From contig CAYFUR010000002.1 in NCBI GenBank assembly GCA_964346275.1, positions 62,001-126,000 of the forward strand: a stretch of 64,000 nt of DNA. Direction: 5' to 3'. The DNA comes from CAYFUR01 sp964346275. GTDB taxonomy: Bacteria > Sumerlaeota > Sumerlaeia > SLMS01. The position numbers and the translations under genes are program-made. The notes beneath the pieces were generated by a model. It saw nothing but the letters and a program-made list of their open reading frames with translations, was not told the DNA's origin and made no database searches. This document shows, in pieces, positions 25,536 to 33,609 of this stretch; positions within the stretch are counted from its first letter, which is position 1; each line of letters starts with the position of its first letter.

Positions 25536-26959
25536 AGAGCCGCCTCGGCCGCATCACGGCTCGCCCAGTAGTCGTCCAATATATACTGGCAACGCTCGGC
25601 CATCCGTTCCACGCCTTCGTCCAATCCGATGCGGCGGAGCAGGATCAGTTGCAGGTGGGAACTGATCACCTGGTCGAGCTGGGTCCAGGCGGGATGAATC
25701 GGCGGGCTATGGGCGTCGGCGATATACGGCCAGATGGTTTCATAACTGGGATTCCCCTCGAACAGATTGCCGGTGGAAACACGGCTGGGAAAGAGACCCG
25801 CCTCGTGGTTGATTTCCTGACCCGCTTCCAGGGCCAGGTAGCGGGCGAATCTGGCAGCCTCCTCGGTGCGGCGCGGGTCGTGGGGGCGGTCGAAAACCAT
25901 CAACGACCCGACACCATAGGATGCCATCACCTGGGGGTGGCCGGGCATTTTGGGAAAGAGCGCCGTGCGGATTTCCAGGGGCTCCGGCAGATCTTCGGCA
26001 TCAGGATCTTTTTGGCGAAACTCGGCCAGGCGCTCGTTCTGCGTCTTGACCGCGTTGATGGACCAGAGAGCCTGGCAGGTGGTGGCGAGGCGCCGCTCGC
26101 GTCCGGAAAAGGCGCTCCACGTCGTATCGTCCTGGATGCCGCCAGCGCCCGGAAGGGCGACCTCTTCTTCGTATTCAAGCTGGAGAAGGCGGCCAATCCC
26201 CGCCCTCGTCTCCTCGGAATCGAGGAGAATCCGGCGGCCATCGTCGCTGAGGATCCGCATGCCTTCCGCAAAGAGAAAGCTATACGCCTCCCATTTTTCC
26301 GGACCCGTATTAAAGCCAACGCCATAGACATCGGTTTCGCCGTCTCCGTCGCGGTCGAAGGTCAGCTTGTGCATTTTTTCCAGTAACTCATCCCAGGTCC
26401 ATTGGCCGTTTTCGGGCAAGGCGACGCCGCGCTCTTCGAAGATTTCCGGGTTGAGCACCATGACGAAGGCCTCTTTGTACCAGGGAAAAGACCACGTTTT
26501 CCCGTCCCATTGCACGGACTCGAGGATGGTCGAGTGGATGTCCTCGCGATAGGTGATCTCCGGGTTTTCTTCCGCGGGCTCGTCGAGATACGGGTCCACC
26601 GCCGCCAGCAATCCCGCCTCGACGTATTTCACCTGGAGCACCGCGCCTGCCACGTCCGGCGGCCGGCCGGCAAACGCCGCAATGTCGAGCCGCTCGCCTC
26701 CCTTCCCCCAGCTCAGCCGTGTATAGTCGATAAAGACGTGAGGATTTTCCTCCATATAGCGCTCAATAGCATCTTCGAGCCATTCATTCACCGCGGGGAG
26801 GCGGGGAAAGTCCCAGAATTGGATCAGGATCTTTCCTTCAGGCGCGGAGGGACCAGTGCAGGAAAGGAAGAGACAACTGAGCACAAGCACAGCCAGCATG
26901 CCCATCTCACGCCCAATCCTCTTCCAAGTCTCATTGAGATCGAATTTCCGTCCCCTCAT
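25532..26959 (-). CDS. Sugar ABC transporter substrate-binding lipoprotein (family 1)
   Basis: 475 residues. The signal peptide ends with the lipobox FLSC, so the protein is anchored by lipid. The mature part is a family 1 extracellular solute-binding protein: ILIQFWDFP at the start, then RPPDVAGAVLQVKYVEAGLLAAVDPYL, and SFPWYKEAFVMVLNPEIF, typical of the maltose/glycerol-3-phosphate group. FDRDGDGETDVYG near residue 200 is the calcium-loop-like insertion seen in many such proteins. The start at 26959 overlaps the stop of the upstream GNAT gene (ATGA), which supports it despite an alternative ATG at 26905. It forms an importer with the fused permease downstream; the sugar is not identifiable. 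Confidence 0.9.
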   Translation of the reverse strand: MRGRKFDLNETWKRIGREMGMLAVLVLSCLFLSCTGPSAPEGKILIQFWDFPRLPAVNEWLEDAIERYMEENPHVFIDYTRLSWGKGGERLDIAAFAGRPPDVAGAVLQVKYVEAGLLAAVDPYLDEPAEENPEITYREDIHSTILESVQWDGKTWSFPWYKEAFVMVLNPEIFEERGVALPENGQWTWDELLEKMHKLTFDRDGDGETDVYGVGFNTGPEKWEAYSFLFAEGMRILSDDGRRILLDSEETRAGIGRLLQLEYEEEVALPGAGGIQDDTTWSAFSGRERRLATTCQALWSINAVKTQNERLAEFRQKDPDAEDLPEPLEIRTALFPKMPGHPQVMASYGVGSLMVFDRPHDPRRTEEAARFARYLALEAGQEINHEAGLFPSRVSTGNLFEGNPSYETIWPYIADAHSPPIHPAWTQLDQVISSHLQLILLRRIGLDEGVERMAERCQYILDDYWASRDAAEAAL

Positions 26960-27912
26960 TCTTTCTCCTCAAGGGTCTTGCGCATGACCGCGAAACGCCG
27001 GGTGATGCAAAATCCCAGGCGCTTATAGACACCGCCCGCCGCCCGCTCTCCGGTCCAGAGAACAAATGCCGCGTGATGCCCGGCCCGGAACATGGCCTCC
27101 ACCGTGCGGCCGAGCAGCACTGTGCCGATCCCGCGCCCCTGGAAGGCATCGGCCACGCCGAAGGGGCCAAAGTGCTCTCCCTCGAACTGGCAGTACCCAA
27201 TGATTCGGCGATCATGGCAGGCCAGCATGATCGCTTCTTCCGGAAACAGGCCTTGCGTCATTTCCTTCAAATTTCGGCGGGCATCCTCCAGCCAGGGGCC
27301 GGGCATATGTTCGTCCATGAAGGCGAGATACTCCAGCATACGGCCCCGGCGAAAAGGCTCGATGGTAATGCCTTCGTTGGCCAGCTTGTGTTCTTTTTCA
27401 CGCAGTTCCTCGTCGAATTGAAACTGGCCGATGAGAGCATCCATGGCAATTGCTTCTGTGATTTCCTCGAAGCCGCGACTCTGGAGAAAGGCCAGCCCAT
27501 CGCGATGGTTCTGCTTATCCACTCCGGGCACAAAGTAGTTTGGCGTATAGGGGGCAAGAGCGACTTCCCGGCGGCCGCGTACGCGGCAGAAGTTCTCCGC
27601 CGCATCCAGGAGCGCCGCGCCAATCCCCCCGCGCCGGTGTTCGGGATGAACGCCGAAGGCCGTGATAAAGCCCCGGTGCTCCATCAAGCCGGTGTTTTCG
27701 ATGGGATAGCGCAGAACGAGAGCCAGCACAAACCCCACGGGCGGGCCGCCCTCTTTTTCGAAAGCGAGGGTGAGGCTGTCTGGTTCACGGTTCGCGTCGA
27801 GGAGGACGCGCCGCTCGAATTCCGAGCGCGTGATTTGATCGAGAGGAAGTGCCTGGTTCCAAAGATCAAGCAGGGGAAAAAGGTCAGTGTCGCGATAAGC
27901 TCGAAGTATCAT
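26956..27912 (-). CDS. GNAT family N-acetyltransferase, two tandem domains
   Basis: 318 residues from ATG 27912; the frame extends upstream to a TTG at 27981 but the conserved N-terminus (MILRAYRDTDLFPLLDLWNQ) argues for the later start. The first GNAT domain has the acetyl-CoA loop AFGVHPEHRRGGIGAALLDAAE; the second has FGPFGVADAFQGRGIGTVLLGRTVEAMFRAGHH, with the R/Q-x-x-G-x-G/A core in both. The end of domain two, YKRLGFCITRRFAVMRKTL, is also GNAT-like. The substrate is unknown. It is translationally coupled to a sugar-binding lipoprotein gene, so it may act on an imported sugar or amino sugar, though this is inference. Confidence 0.88.
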   Translation of the reverse strand: MILRAYRDTDLFPLLDLWNQALPLDQITRSEFERRVLLDANREPDSLTLAFEKEGGPPVGFVLALVLRYPIENTGLMEHRGFITAFGVHPEHRRGGIGAALLDAAENFCRVRGRREVALAPYTPNYFVPGVDKQNHRDGLAFLQSRGFEEITEAIAMDALIGQFQFDEELREKEHKLANEGITIEPFRRGRMLEYLAFMDEHMPGPWLEDARRNLKEMTQGLFPEEAIMLACHDRRIIGYCQFEGEHFGPFGVADAFQGRGIGTVLLGRTVEAMFRAGHHAAFVLWTGERAAGGVYKRLGFCITRRFAVMRKTLEEKE

Positions 27913-28014
27913 CGAAAGACCAGGGCAGAGCGGTTCGTTGTTCCTGCCAATTATTCGCGTGGCAGGAGAATTTCGGAGCAAGCGGATTCTGAAAACCCGG
28001 AGCCTCGGAGTCTG

Positions 28015-28902
28015 CTATTCCGCGAGTTCTTCCAGCGCGAAGAGCGCCTCGCGTTCGAGACCAAACCGCTGGGCATAGGCCTGCATCTGGCGCAGGTATT
28101 CGCTGTTGCCCGGTTCGCGGGAAAGCTGAAGAGCGAGGTCGAAAAACATGAGGTGGAATTCGCCGAGGAGGAGTCGTGCCCGTTTTGTCAGGTCCAGGAT
28201 GCGGTTATCTTCCACAGCGCGTTCCGGGAAATAATAGTGAAAATCCTCGTATTGCGTGAGGGCGAGCTGGGGCCAGGGCTCGGTGAGCGAATGGTCGATT
28301 GCCCGGCGGTAATATCCAAGCGGTTCATATTCCGGCTTTCCCTGAACGAATCGATAAAGCGCGTAGTGGGAGGCGGCTGTTTTCGAGGCTTCGCGCATCA
28401 GGGCGTTTTGCTGGCGTTGGCGGAAAATCTCCGCCAGGAGGACGTTGATCTGGGCAACTCGCAGATCGACGATCTGAGGCTTGTGGCGCGCTTCTTTAGC
28501 CGACTTGAAGAGTTCCACCGCTTCGTTCAGTTCCTCCACATCCACCCTTTCATAGCCCTGGCTGGCCAGACGCTGGCTCTGGAGCTGGAGCACGGTGCTG
28601 GCCACGCGAAATTGGGTGATCGGATCCCAGGGCATCTCTCTGAGCGCTTCGCGCATTTGAGCGAGGGCCACCAATTCGCGAGTTTCCCTCTGGGAGTCGC
28701 GAAAGCCCCGCGTCGATGTCATGTCGGCCTGAAAGGCATGCCAGCCAAAACGCACGCAGCCGATCACAACGAAAACAAGCGCCCCCGCCGCGGCACAACG
28801 TATCCAGAAATGAAGAGGAATCGGCGCCTTGCGGCGCGCGGGATCGACTCCCTGTTTTTGACGTGGAGGCTGGTTGTCTTTTTGTTTCCGCTTACGGCTC
28901 AT
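28015..28902 (-). CDS. Uncharacterised membrane-anchored helical protein
   Basis: 295 residues. A very basic N-terminus (SRKRKQKDNQPPRQKQ) precedes one membrane helix at about 33-52, giving a cytoplasmic tail and a periplasmic or extracytoplasmic body. The body is almost wholly alpha-helical, with paired helices (TRELVALAQMREALREMP, VEELNEAVELFKSAKEARHK, RVAQINVLLAEIFRQRQQ) that resemble degenerate TPR units. No catalytic motif or known family was recognised. It is transcribed in the same direction as both flanking operons but separated from them by about 100 bases on each side. Confidence 0.72.
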   Translation of the reverse strand: MSRKRKQKDNQPPRQKQGVDPARRKAPIPLHFWIRCAAAGALVFVVIGCVRFGWHAFQADMTSTRGFRDSQRETRELVALAQMREALREMPWDPITQFRVASTVLQLQSQRLASQGYERVDVEELNEAVELFKSAKEARHKPQIVDLRVAQINVLLAEIFRQRQQNALMREASKTAASHYALYRFVQGKPEYEPLGYYRRAIDHSLTEPWPQLALTQYEDFHYYFPERAVEDNRILDLTKRARLLLGEFHLMFFDLALQLSREPGNSEYLRQMQAYAQRFGLEREALFALEELAE

Positions 28903-28995
28903 GCTCGGCCGATCCCACCATGGTTTCTAATAACACTTTAAGGGGCCGGCTGGCGGGAGACAAGTCTGTTTTCAACTGAGAATGCGGCGGAAAAA

Positions 28996-31161
28996 TCAGC
29001 TTCTGGGAGGAGCACCGCGGAGGAGTTGATCCACGGTGGTGAATCCGTAACCCCGGCTTTTCAGCTCGGTGATCAGCGAATCCAGCCGGTTATAGAACTT
29101 TTCGGTGCGCTTTGGGCTCGAGCCGACATGGGTCAGAAGGAGGAAGCCGTTGAGTCCATCCGGCTCCTTGGCCTCAAACTCGAGGATGCTCCTGTAAATC
29201 TCGTCGTTGCCACGATAGTTGTCGGCGTCATCTTCTGTATAGTCGGCATGAGAGAGTGTGCCCGGCGTGAAATTGAAAAGCCGGCGGCCGGCCTCTTCTG
29301 ACCATTCCACGATTTGCTCGTTATACCATTCGTAGGGCGGGATCCACCAGGTCACATCCTGGGGAGAGACGCCAAAGCGCTCGAGATCAGCGATATTCTT
29401 ATCCAGGTCGTTGGTGAATTCCTCCTTGGTCACAAGGGTCTTCGAGCGGTCGTCCCAGGGACAATAGAGCAGATGTTTATCAGAGTGAGGGCCGAGGTAA
29501 TGTCCCGCGTCAACAAGTCGGCGGAGGGCGGATTCGTTATCCGGCTCGTTGATGAAATCGCCGGTGAAAAAGAAGGAGCCGGGCACGTCCTGCTCCTGAA
29601 GTGTATCGAGCACGACATCGATCCCATCGGCGAAATCTCCGCCGGTAAAGATCAGGACCAGTTCTTTTTCGTTCCTTGGGGCGCGAATCACACCGCCGTG
29701 GCTGAATGTATAGCTCACTTCCTTCTTCTCCCTCTCTTCGCTTTCCGCAGGATTTTCAGGCTCTTCTCCGCGATTGATTTTGACCAGGATTTCGCGTTTC
29801 ATGGCCGCTTCCATGCGCTCCATCATTTCTTCCGGCGTCTGGCTGTTCTGGAGCAGCAAATCGATCTGGGGGTTAAAGATGTTGGATTCCAGCACGCCGT
29901 AAAGGGGGATTTGAGGGATGCGGCGGGCTGTGCGGAGCTGCTGCATGAACTTGGGCATGAAGGGATATTTGGTCGTGTCCAACTTTTCCCAGGCGGCCAG
30001 GCGGACGGGAATCTGGCCGAGTTCGCTGGCCCAGCGGCGCTGCACCCGCTCGCTCGTAAAGTAATCGAGAAACTCGAAGGCGACTTCTCGATTTTCGCAG
30101 GATCTCATGATGATGCCGGTCTGACCGCCGACGTTGCTCGATGTATAGGCAAGCTGGCCAAGTTCTTCCACCAGGCCGGGCTCGGCGGGTTGCAGGCCGA
30201 GGCGCTCGATCTCTTCTTCGCTCGGGCCTGGGATGAGCGAGATATCGAAGTCCAATCCGGCGTTGGTAAAATTCTCCACGTTCCATGGGCCGGTCATCAC
30301 CATGGCGTATTTGCGGTTGATGAAACCGGCGTCGGGGCTCAGGGCGCTTCGTTTCCATGCGCCGCCCTCGATGCCGCTGTTAGCAAGGGACTGGATGCGT
30401 TCCAGCGCCGCAATGCCTTCGGGCGTGTTCAAATCGGGACTGGCGGTCCCGTCTTCATCATATTTAATAAACCCCACTTCATACATGTTAAAGAAGGGGA
30501 AGTTAAACCAGAGGGAGCCATGCATGCCAAAGCCATGAATCTCGCGTTCTTTATCGGTGAGCACTTTGCCGTAGGCGACCAGTTCCTCCCAGTCTTTCGG
30601 CGCCCGGTTGGGATCGAGGCCCGCCTGGCGCAGTTCCTCGGCCTGCTCGCGAAACATCTCGCGGTTCCAAAAGAGTGCCACCGTGGTTGTTTGTACTGGC
30701 AGGCCATAGAGACCCACTTCACCTCTGCGATTGATCACACCGGCGTTGAAGGAGGCGGAGACAAATTCTTTTCTCGCGCCTTCCAGCGAGCCATAGCGTT
30801 GCTTGAAGGTTTCCAATTCATCGAGGCGCACGAGGGCCCTTCCGAAAGCGAGGTCGGTCACTTTAATGGAATCCATGAAGGCGATGTCGGGGGTAATATT
30901 CGCCATGGCCGATGTGCGCAGCTTGGTGAACATATCGCCGAAGGAGACGAACTGATCGATCACGACAAGATCTTTGCCGTTCTCTTCTTCCCACTGGGTT
31001 TCGAAATCCGAAAGGATTTGCCGGAAGACCTGGGTTTCCTCTGTATTAAAGCCCTGCCAGATGGAAAGCTCCACTTTCTGGGAATCGCTTGCGGCTTCGC
31101 CGGCGCAGGAGTTGAGGACTCCGAAGGTTAAAACAAGCAGGACGCCAATGAGATATCGCAT
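28996..31161 (-). CDS. Sugar-binding lipoprotein fused to a NodB-like polysaccharide deacetylase
   Basis: 721 residues. The signal peptide ends in a lipobox (LNSC, Cys19). Residues about 28-460 are a family 1 sugar-binding protein (SIWQGFNTEE, FGDMFTKLRTSAMANITPDIAFMD, MVMTGPWNVENF, GIIMRSCENREVAFEFLDYF). A Glu/Lys/Pro linker (about 465-482) leads to a NodB-fold CE4-like domain at about 500-715: LVLIFTGGDF (505-510 replaces the usual TFDDG), HSDKH metal motif at 559-563, PPYEWYN for the catalytic-arginine/Asp motif region, and LLLTHVG (674-680). A good ribosome site (GGAG) precedes ATG 31161. It is the last gene of the GH13-malF-malG operon and should be the importer's binding protein. Whether the deacetylase part is active is unknown. 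Confidence 0.9.
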   Translation of the reverse strand: MRYLIGVLLVLTFGVLNSCAGEAASDSQKVELSIWQGFNTEETQVFRQILSDFETQWEEENGKDLVVIDQFVSFGDMFTKLRTSAMANITPDIAFMDSIKVTDLAFGRALVRLDELETFKQRYGSLEGARKEFVSASFNAGVINRRGEVGLYGLPVQTTTVALFWNREMFREQAEELRQAGLDPNRAPKDWEELVAYGKVLTDKEREIHGFGMHGSLWFNFPFFNMYEVGFIKYDEDGTASPDLNTPEGIAALERIQSLANSGIEGGAWKRSALSPDAGFINRKYAMVMTGPWNVENFTNAGLDFDISLIPGPSEEEIERLGLQPAEPGLVEELGQLAYTSSNVGGQTGIIMRSCENREVAFEFLDYFTSERVQRRWASELGQIPVRLAAWEKLDTTKYPFMPKFMQQLRTARRIPQIPLYGVLESNIFNPQIDLLLQNSQTPEEMMERMEAAMKREILVKINRGEEPENPAESEEREKKEVSYTFSHGGVIRAPRNEKELVLIFTGGDFADGIDVVLDTLQEQDVPGSFFFTGDFINEPDNESALRRLVDAGHYLGPHSDKHLLYCPWDDRSKTLVTKEEFTNDLDKNIADLERFGVSPQDVTWWIPPYEWYNEQIVEWSEEAGRRLFNFTPGTLSHADYTEDDADNYRGNDEIYRSILEFEAKEPDGLNGFLLLTHVGSSPKRTEKFYNRLDSLITELKSRGYGFTTVDQLLRGAPPRS

Positions 31162-31167
31162 GGGGAA

Positions 31168-32658
31168 TTACTCCTTCACCGATCCGGCGGTGAGGCCTTG
31201 CAGGAAATACTTCTGGAGCGAGAAAAAGAGTGCCGTGATGGGAAGAATCGAAAAACAGGCCCCCGCCATGATCTTTTCCCATTCGTTGGCATTCTGGCCT
31301 TTGAACTGCTGGAGGCCGACGGGAAGCGTCAGCACTTCTGATGTGCCCGTGTTCACGATCAATTGCCAGAGGAAGTTTGACCATTGCATCACGAAGACGA
31401 GGAGGAACAAAGTCATCATGATGGGAAGACAGATCGGCACCACGATGGTGTTGAAGATCTGGTAGTCGCGGGCCCCGTCGATCTCGGCCGCGGCAAAAAG
31501 GTCGCGCGGAATCTGGTCGATATACTGGCGCATCAAAAACAACCCAAAGACATTGGCAAGATGGGGCACAACCATGCCAGAGTATGTGTTCATTAAGCCG
31601 AGCTGGATCGTGATGCTGAACTGAGGCACCATATAGATCATGCCGGGAACAAGCATCGATGTCAGCAGGGCGTAGAACAAACCCTCACGGTAATGGAACG
31701 GGAAGACAGCGAAAGCGAAAGAGGCCAGGCTGCAGATGAGGACGGTGAGAAAGGCGGAGGATGTCGCAACGATCAGCGAGTTGAGGAAGTAGCGCGCAAA
31801 GTCGAAATCCTCGTTGCCGATAATCGCCGTGAAGTTTGTGATCGTATATTTTTCGGAAAGCGCTGCGCCGAAAGATCGCTTCTCGATTACGCGGAAGGGG
31901 CCGAAGTTCTCTGCCGGAAAATCTCCTTCGAAATAGCCTTCGCCGACATGCTCGAGAGCGTGGCGTTCACCGCCCTGGAAACGCACAAAAACGCGGTGCT
32001 CTGGATCGACCCGGCCTATGCGGGCGCGTACCTGGCCCTGTTCTCGAACAACGAGGAACTCCGGCAGCCCGCCAATATGAATAATCCCGGGCTCGAGGAA
32101 ATACCCCCCTTCGGGCATCCCGGGATCGGTGACGACTTGCTCCTCGTTGATTTCGAAGGAGACTTCGATCTCTTCCTCCGAGTATCCTTCCACAAGACCA
32201 TACCATATTCCGTTAAAGGCGCGCCGCATTCGCCAGGCTCGCTCGACCTCGATCGGGCTGTTCTGGGTGCTCAGGGCCTGTTGGGTAATTGCCACCACAG
32301 AGGTCGCCTGGGGGGCGTAGTACTCCACGTGAAGAAGCGCCGTCTCGCGATCTTCAAGACCCGCCTCGATGCGGAGTTCTTCTTCCCCCTGGAGCAGGGC
32401 GGCGCGCTGGTTGGGCTCGGGATAGGGGTCCCGGCCGGAGGTTGGATGAGTCAGCGTCGTTTGCGGCCAAAAGGAAAGCTGAAAGGCCGTGCCCTTCGTC
32501 TTAAAGGCTGTCAGAACCATCCAGAAAAGCGGAAGGGAAACAAAAACGAGGAAGATGGAGAGACAGAGATAGATGATTGTCGTGCGAAACCGCTCGGCGG
32601 TTTGCGGCGAGAGCGGCTGCGAGAGGACGTCGATCGGTGTCCGGGGTTTTTTGGCCAT
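31168..32658 (-). CDS. MalG-type sugar ABC permease with a ~200-residue periplasmic insert
   Basis: 496 residues; MalG-type proteins are normally near 280-300. The first membrane helix (about 30-52) and FKTKG are followed not by the usual short loop but by about 200 extra residues (about 68-270). These are polar and beta-rich, including LEPGIIHIGGLPEFLVV and HRVFVRFQGGERHA, and would be periplasmic. The permease then resumes normally at FARYFLNSLIVATSS, with the EAA loop IPRDLFAAAEIDGARDYQIF and the conserved end GLTAGSVKE. The start ATG 32658 is preferred over TTG 32661. It partners the MalF-like protein upstream (3-base gap) and the binding protein downstream. The insert could contact the unusual binding-protein fusion or the sugar. 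Confidence 0.88.
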   Translation of the reverse strand: MAKKPRTPIDVLSQPLSPQTAERFRTTIIYLCLSIFLVFVSLPLFWMVLTAFKTKGTAFQLSFWPQTTLTHPTSGRDPYPEPNQRAALLQGEEELRIEAGLEDRETALLHVEYYAPQATSVVAITQQALSTQNSPIEVERAWRMRRAFNGIWYGLVEGYSEEEIEVSFEINEEQVVTDPGMPEGGYFLEPGIIHIGGLPEFLVVREQGQVRARIGRVDPEHRVFVRFQGGERHALEHVGEGYFEGDFPAENFGPFRVIEKRSFGAALSEKYTITNFTAIIGNEDFDFARYFLNSLIVATSSAFLTVLICSLASFAFAVFPFHYREGLFYALLTSMLVPGMIYMVPQFSITIQLGLMNTYSGMVVPHLANVFGLFLMRQYIDQIPRDLFAAAEIDGARDYQIFNTIVVPICLPIMMTLFLLVFVMQWSNFLWQLIVNTGTSEVLTLPVGLQQFKGQNANEWEKIMAGACFSILPITALFFSLQKYFLQGLTAGSVKE

Positions 32659-32661
32659 CAA

Positions 32662-33609
32662 TTAATCCCTCGGAGACAGAACTCGGAAATTGATCCAGCT
32701 AATGACAACCGCAATTAACAGCAGAACGAAACTGATAGCGGCCGCCTCGCCATACATCGACTGGTCGAAAACTTTGAAGAGGTGATAACCGCTGATGCGG
32801 GCGCTTTGCAGTGTTCGCCCGGCCACCTCGATACTGGTGCCGCCGGTATCATCGGTCATGGAATAGATTTCCGCAAAAGCGTTGAGCGCCATCATCGTTC
32901 CCGTGATGGAAAGGAAGAGGATGATCGGCTTGAGAAGCGGGATCGTGATATTGAAAAGCTTTTGAGTGCGGTTCGCACCGTCCACGTCGGCGGCTTCGAA
33001 GATCGATTGGTTGATGCTGTTGAGGCTTGTCAAGAACAGGATCATCCCGAAACCGGCGTTTTTGAGCACCATGGCGAGGGCAATTGCCGGCAGCGTGGTG
33101 TAGGGATTATTGAGAACGCCCTGGCCCGCAAGACCGTCGAGGCCGGCCCAGTTCAAAAGCTGGGAGAAGATTCCGCCGTTGGGATTGTATATCAGCAGCC
33201 AGATCACGCCCACAACATAGATGTCGAAGACGTTGGGCAGGTAAAAGCCGCTGCGCATGAAACCAAATCCACGCGCCTTTTTATTCAAGAGCAAGGCGAG
33301 GGTCAGCGAGAGCGCGATCCCCGGTACAATCGTCAGGACGGCGTAGGCGAAGGTGAGAAACACGGACCACCAGAAGACGGGATCCTGGAGCACCCGGGAG
33401 TAATTGCTCACGCCGACAAAATCCATCGTGCCAAAAAGATCGTAGAAATCCGAATAAATCGTAACCTGGTGGACGGACAGCCAAAGGCTGTAGATCACCG
33501 GATACCCCACGAAAACGACGAATACGGCGAGGAAGGGAAGCAGGTAGGGAAGGGCCCGGAGGTCCTGCTTCAGCGTGATATGGGATTTGCGCACCGCCTT
33601 GCTCGACAT
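32662..33609 (-). CDS. MalF-type sugar ABC transporter permease
   Basis: 315 residues, six membrane helices, normal length for the UgpA/MalF group without the large P2 loop of E. coli MalF. Typical segments are LPYLLPFLAVFVVFVGYPVIYSLWLS at the N-terminus, FYLPNVFDIYVVGVIWLLIYNPNGG, and the EAA loop INQSIFEAADVDGANRTQKLFNITIP. Its ATG shares one base with the stop of the preceding GH13 gene (TGATG), so translation is probably coupled. Together with the MalG-like protein downstream it forms the membrane core of an importer for the oligosaccharides released by the GH13 enzyme. No ATPase is in this operon. Confidence 0.93.
   Translation of the reverse strand: MSSKAVRKSHITLKQDLRALPYLLPFLAVFVVFVGYPVIYSLWLSVHQVTIYSDFYDLFGTMDFVGVSNYSRVLQDPVFWWSVFLTFAYAVLTIVPGIALSLTLALLLNKKARGFGFMRSGFYLPNVFDIYVVGVIWLLIYNPNGGIFSQLLNWAGLDGLAGQGVLNNPYTTLPAIALAMVLKNAGFGMILFLTSLNSINQSIFEAADVDGANRTQKLFNITIPLLKPIILFLSITGTMMALNAFAEIYSMTDDTGGTSIEVAGRTLQSARISGYHLFKVFDQSMYGEAAAISFVLLLIAVVISWINFRVLSPRD

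Noticed and set aside
23134..25557. Long open frame (807 codons) in another frame of the fused permease gene
   Set aside because: It covers the same DNA as the fused permease, whose protein has clear permease homology in both halves; the alternative protein is Arg/Pro/His-rich without recognisable domains. It is a GC-driven shadow.
27073..28941. Antisense open frame of 622 codons
   Set aside because: Antisense to the GNAT and the helical-repeat genes, both of which have better start, overlap and motif evidence; no domain was seen in the antisense protein.
29314..31131. Antisense open frame of 605 codons
   Set aside because: Lies opposite the binding protein-deacetylase gene; composition is shadow-like and no ribosome site or domain supports it.
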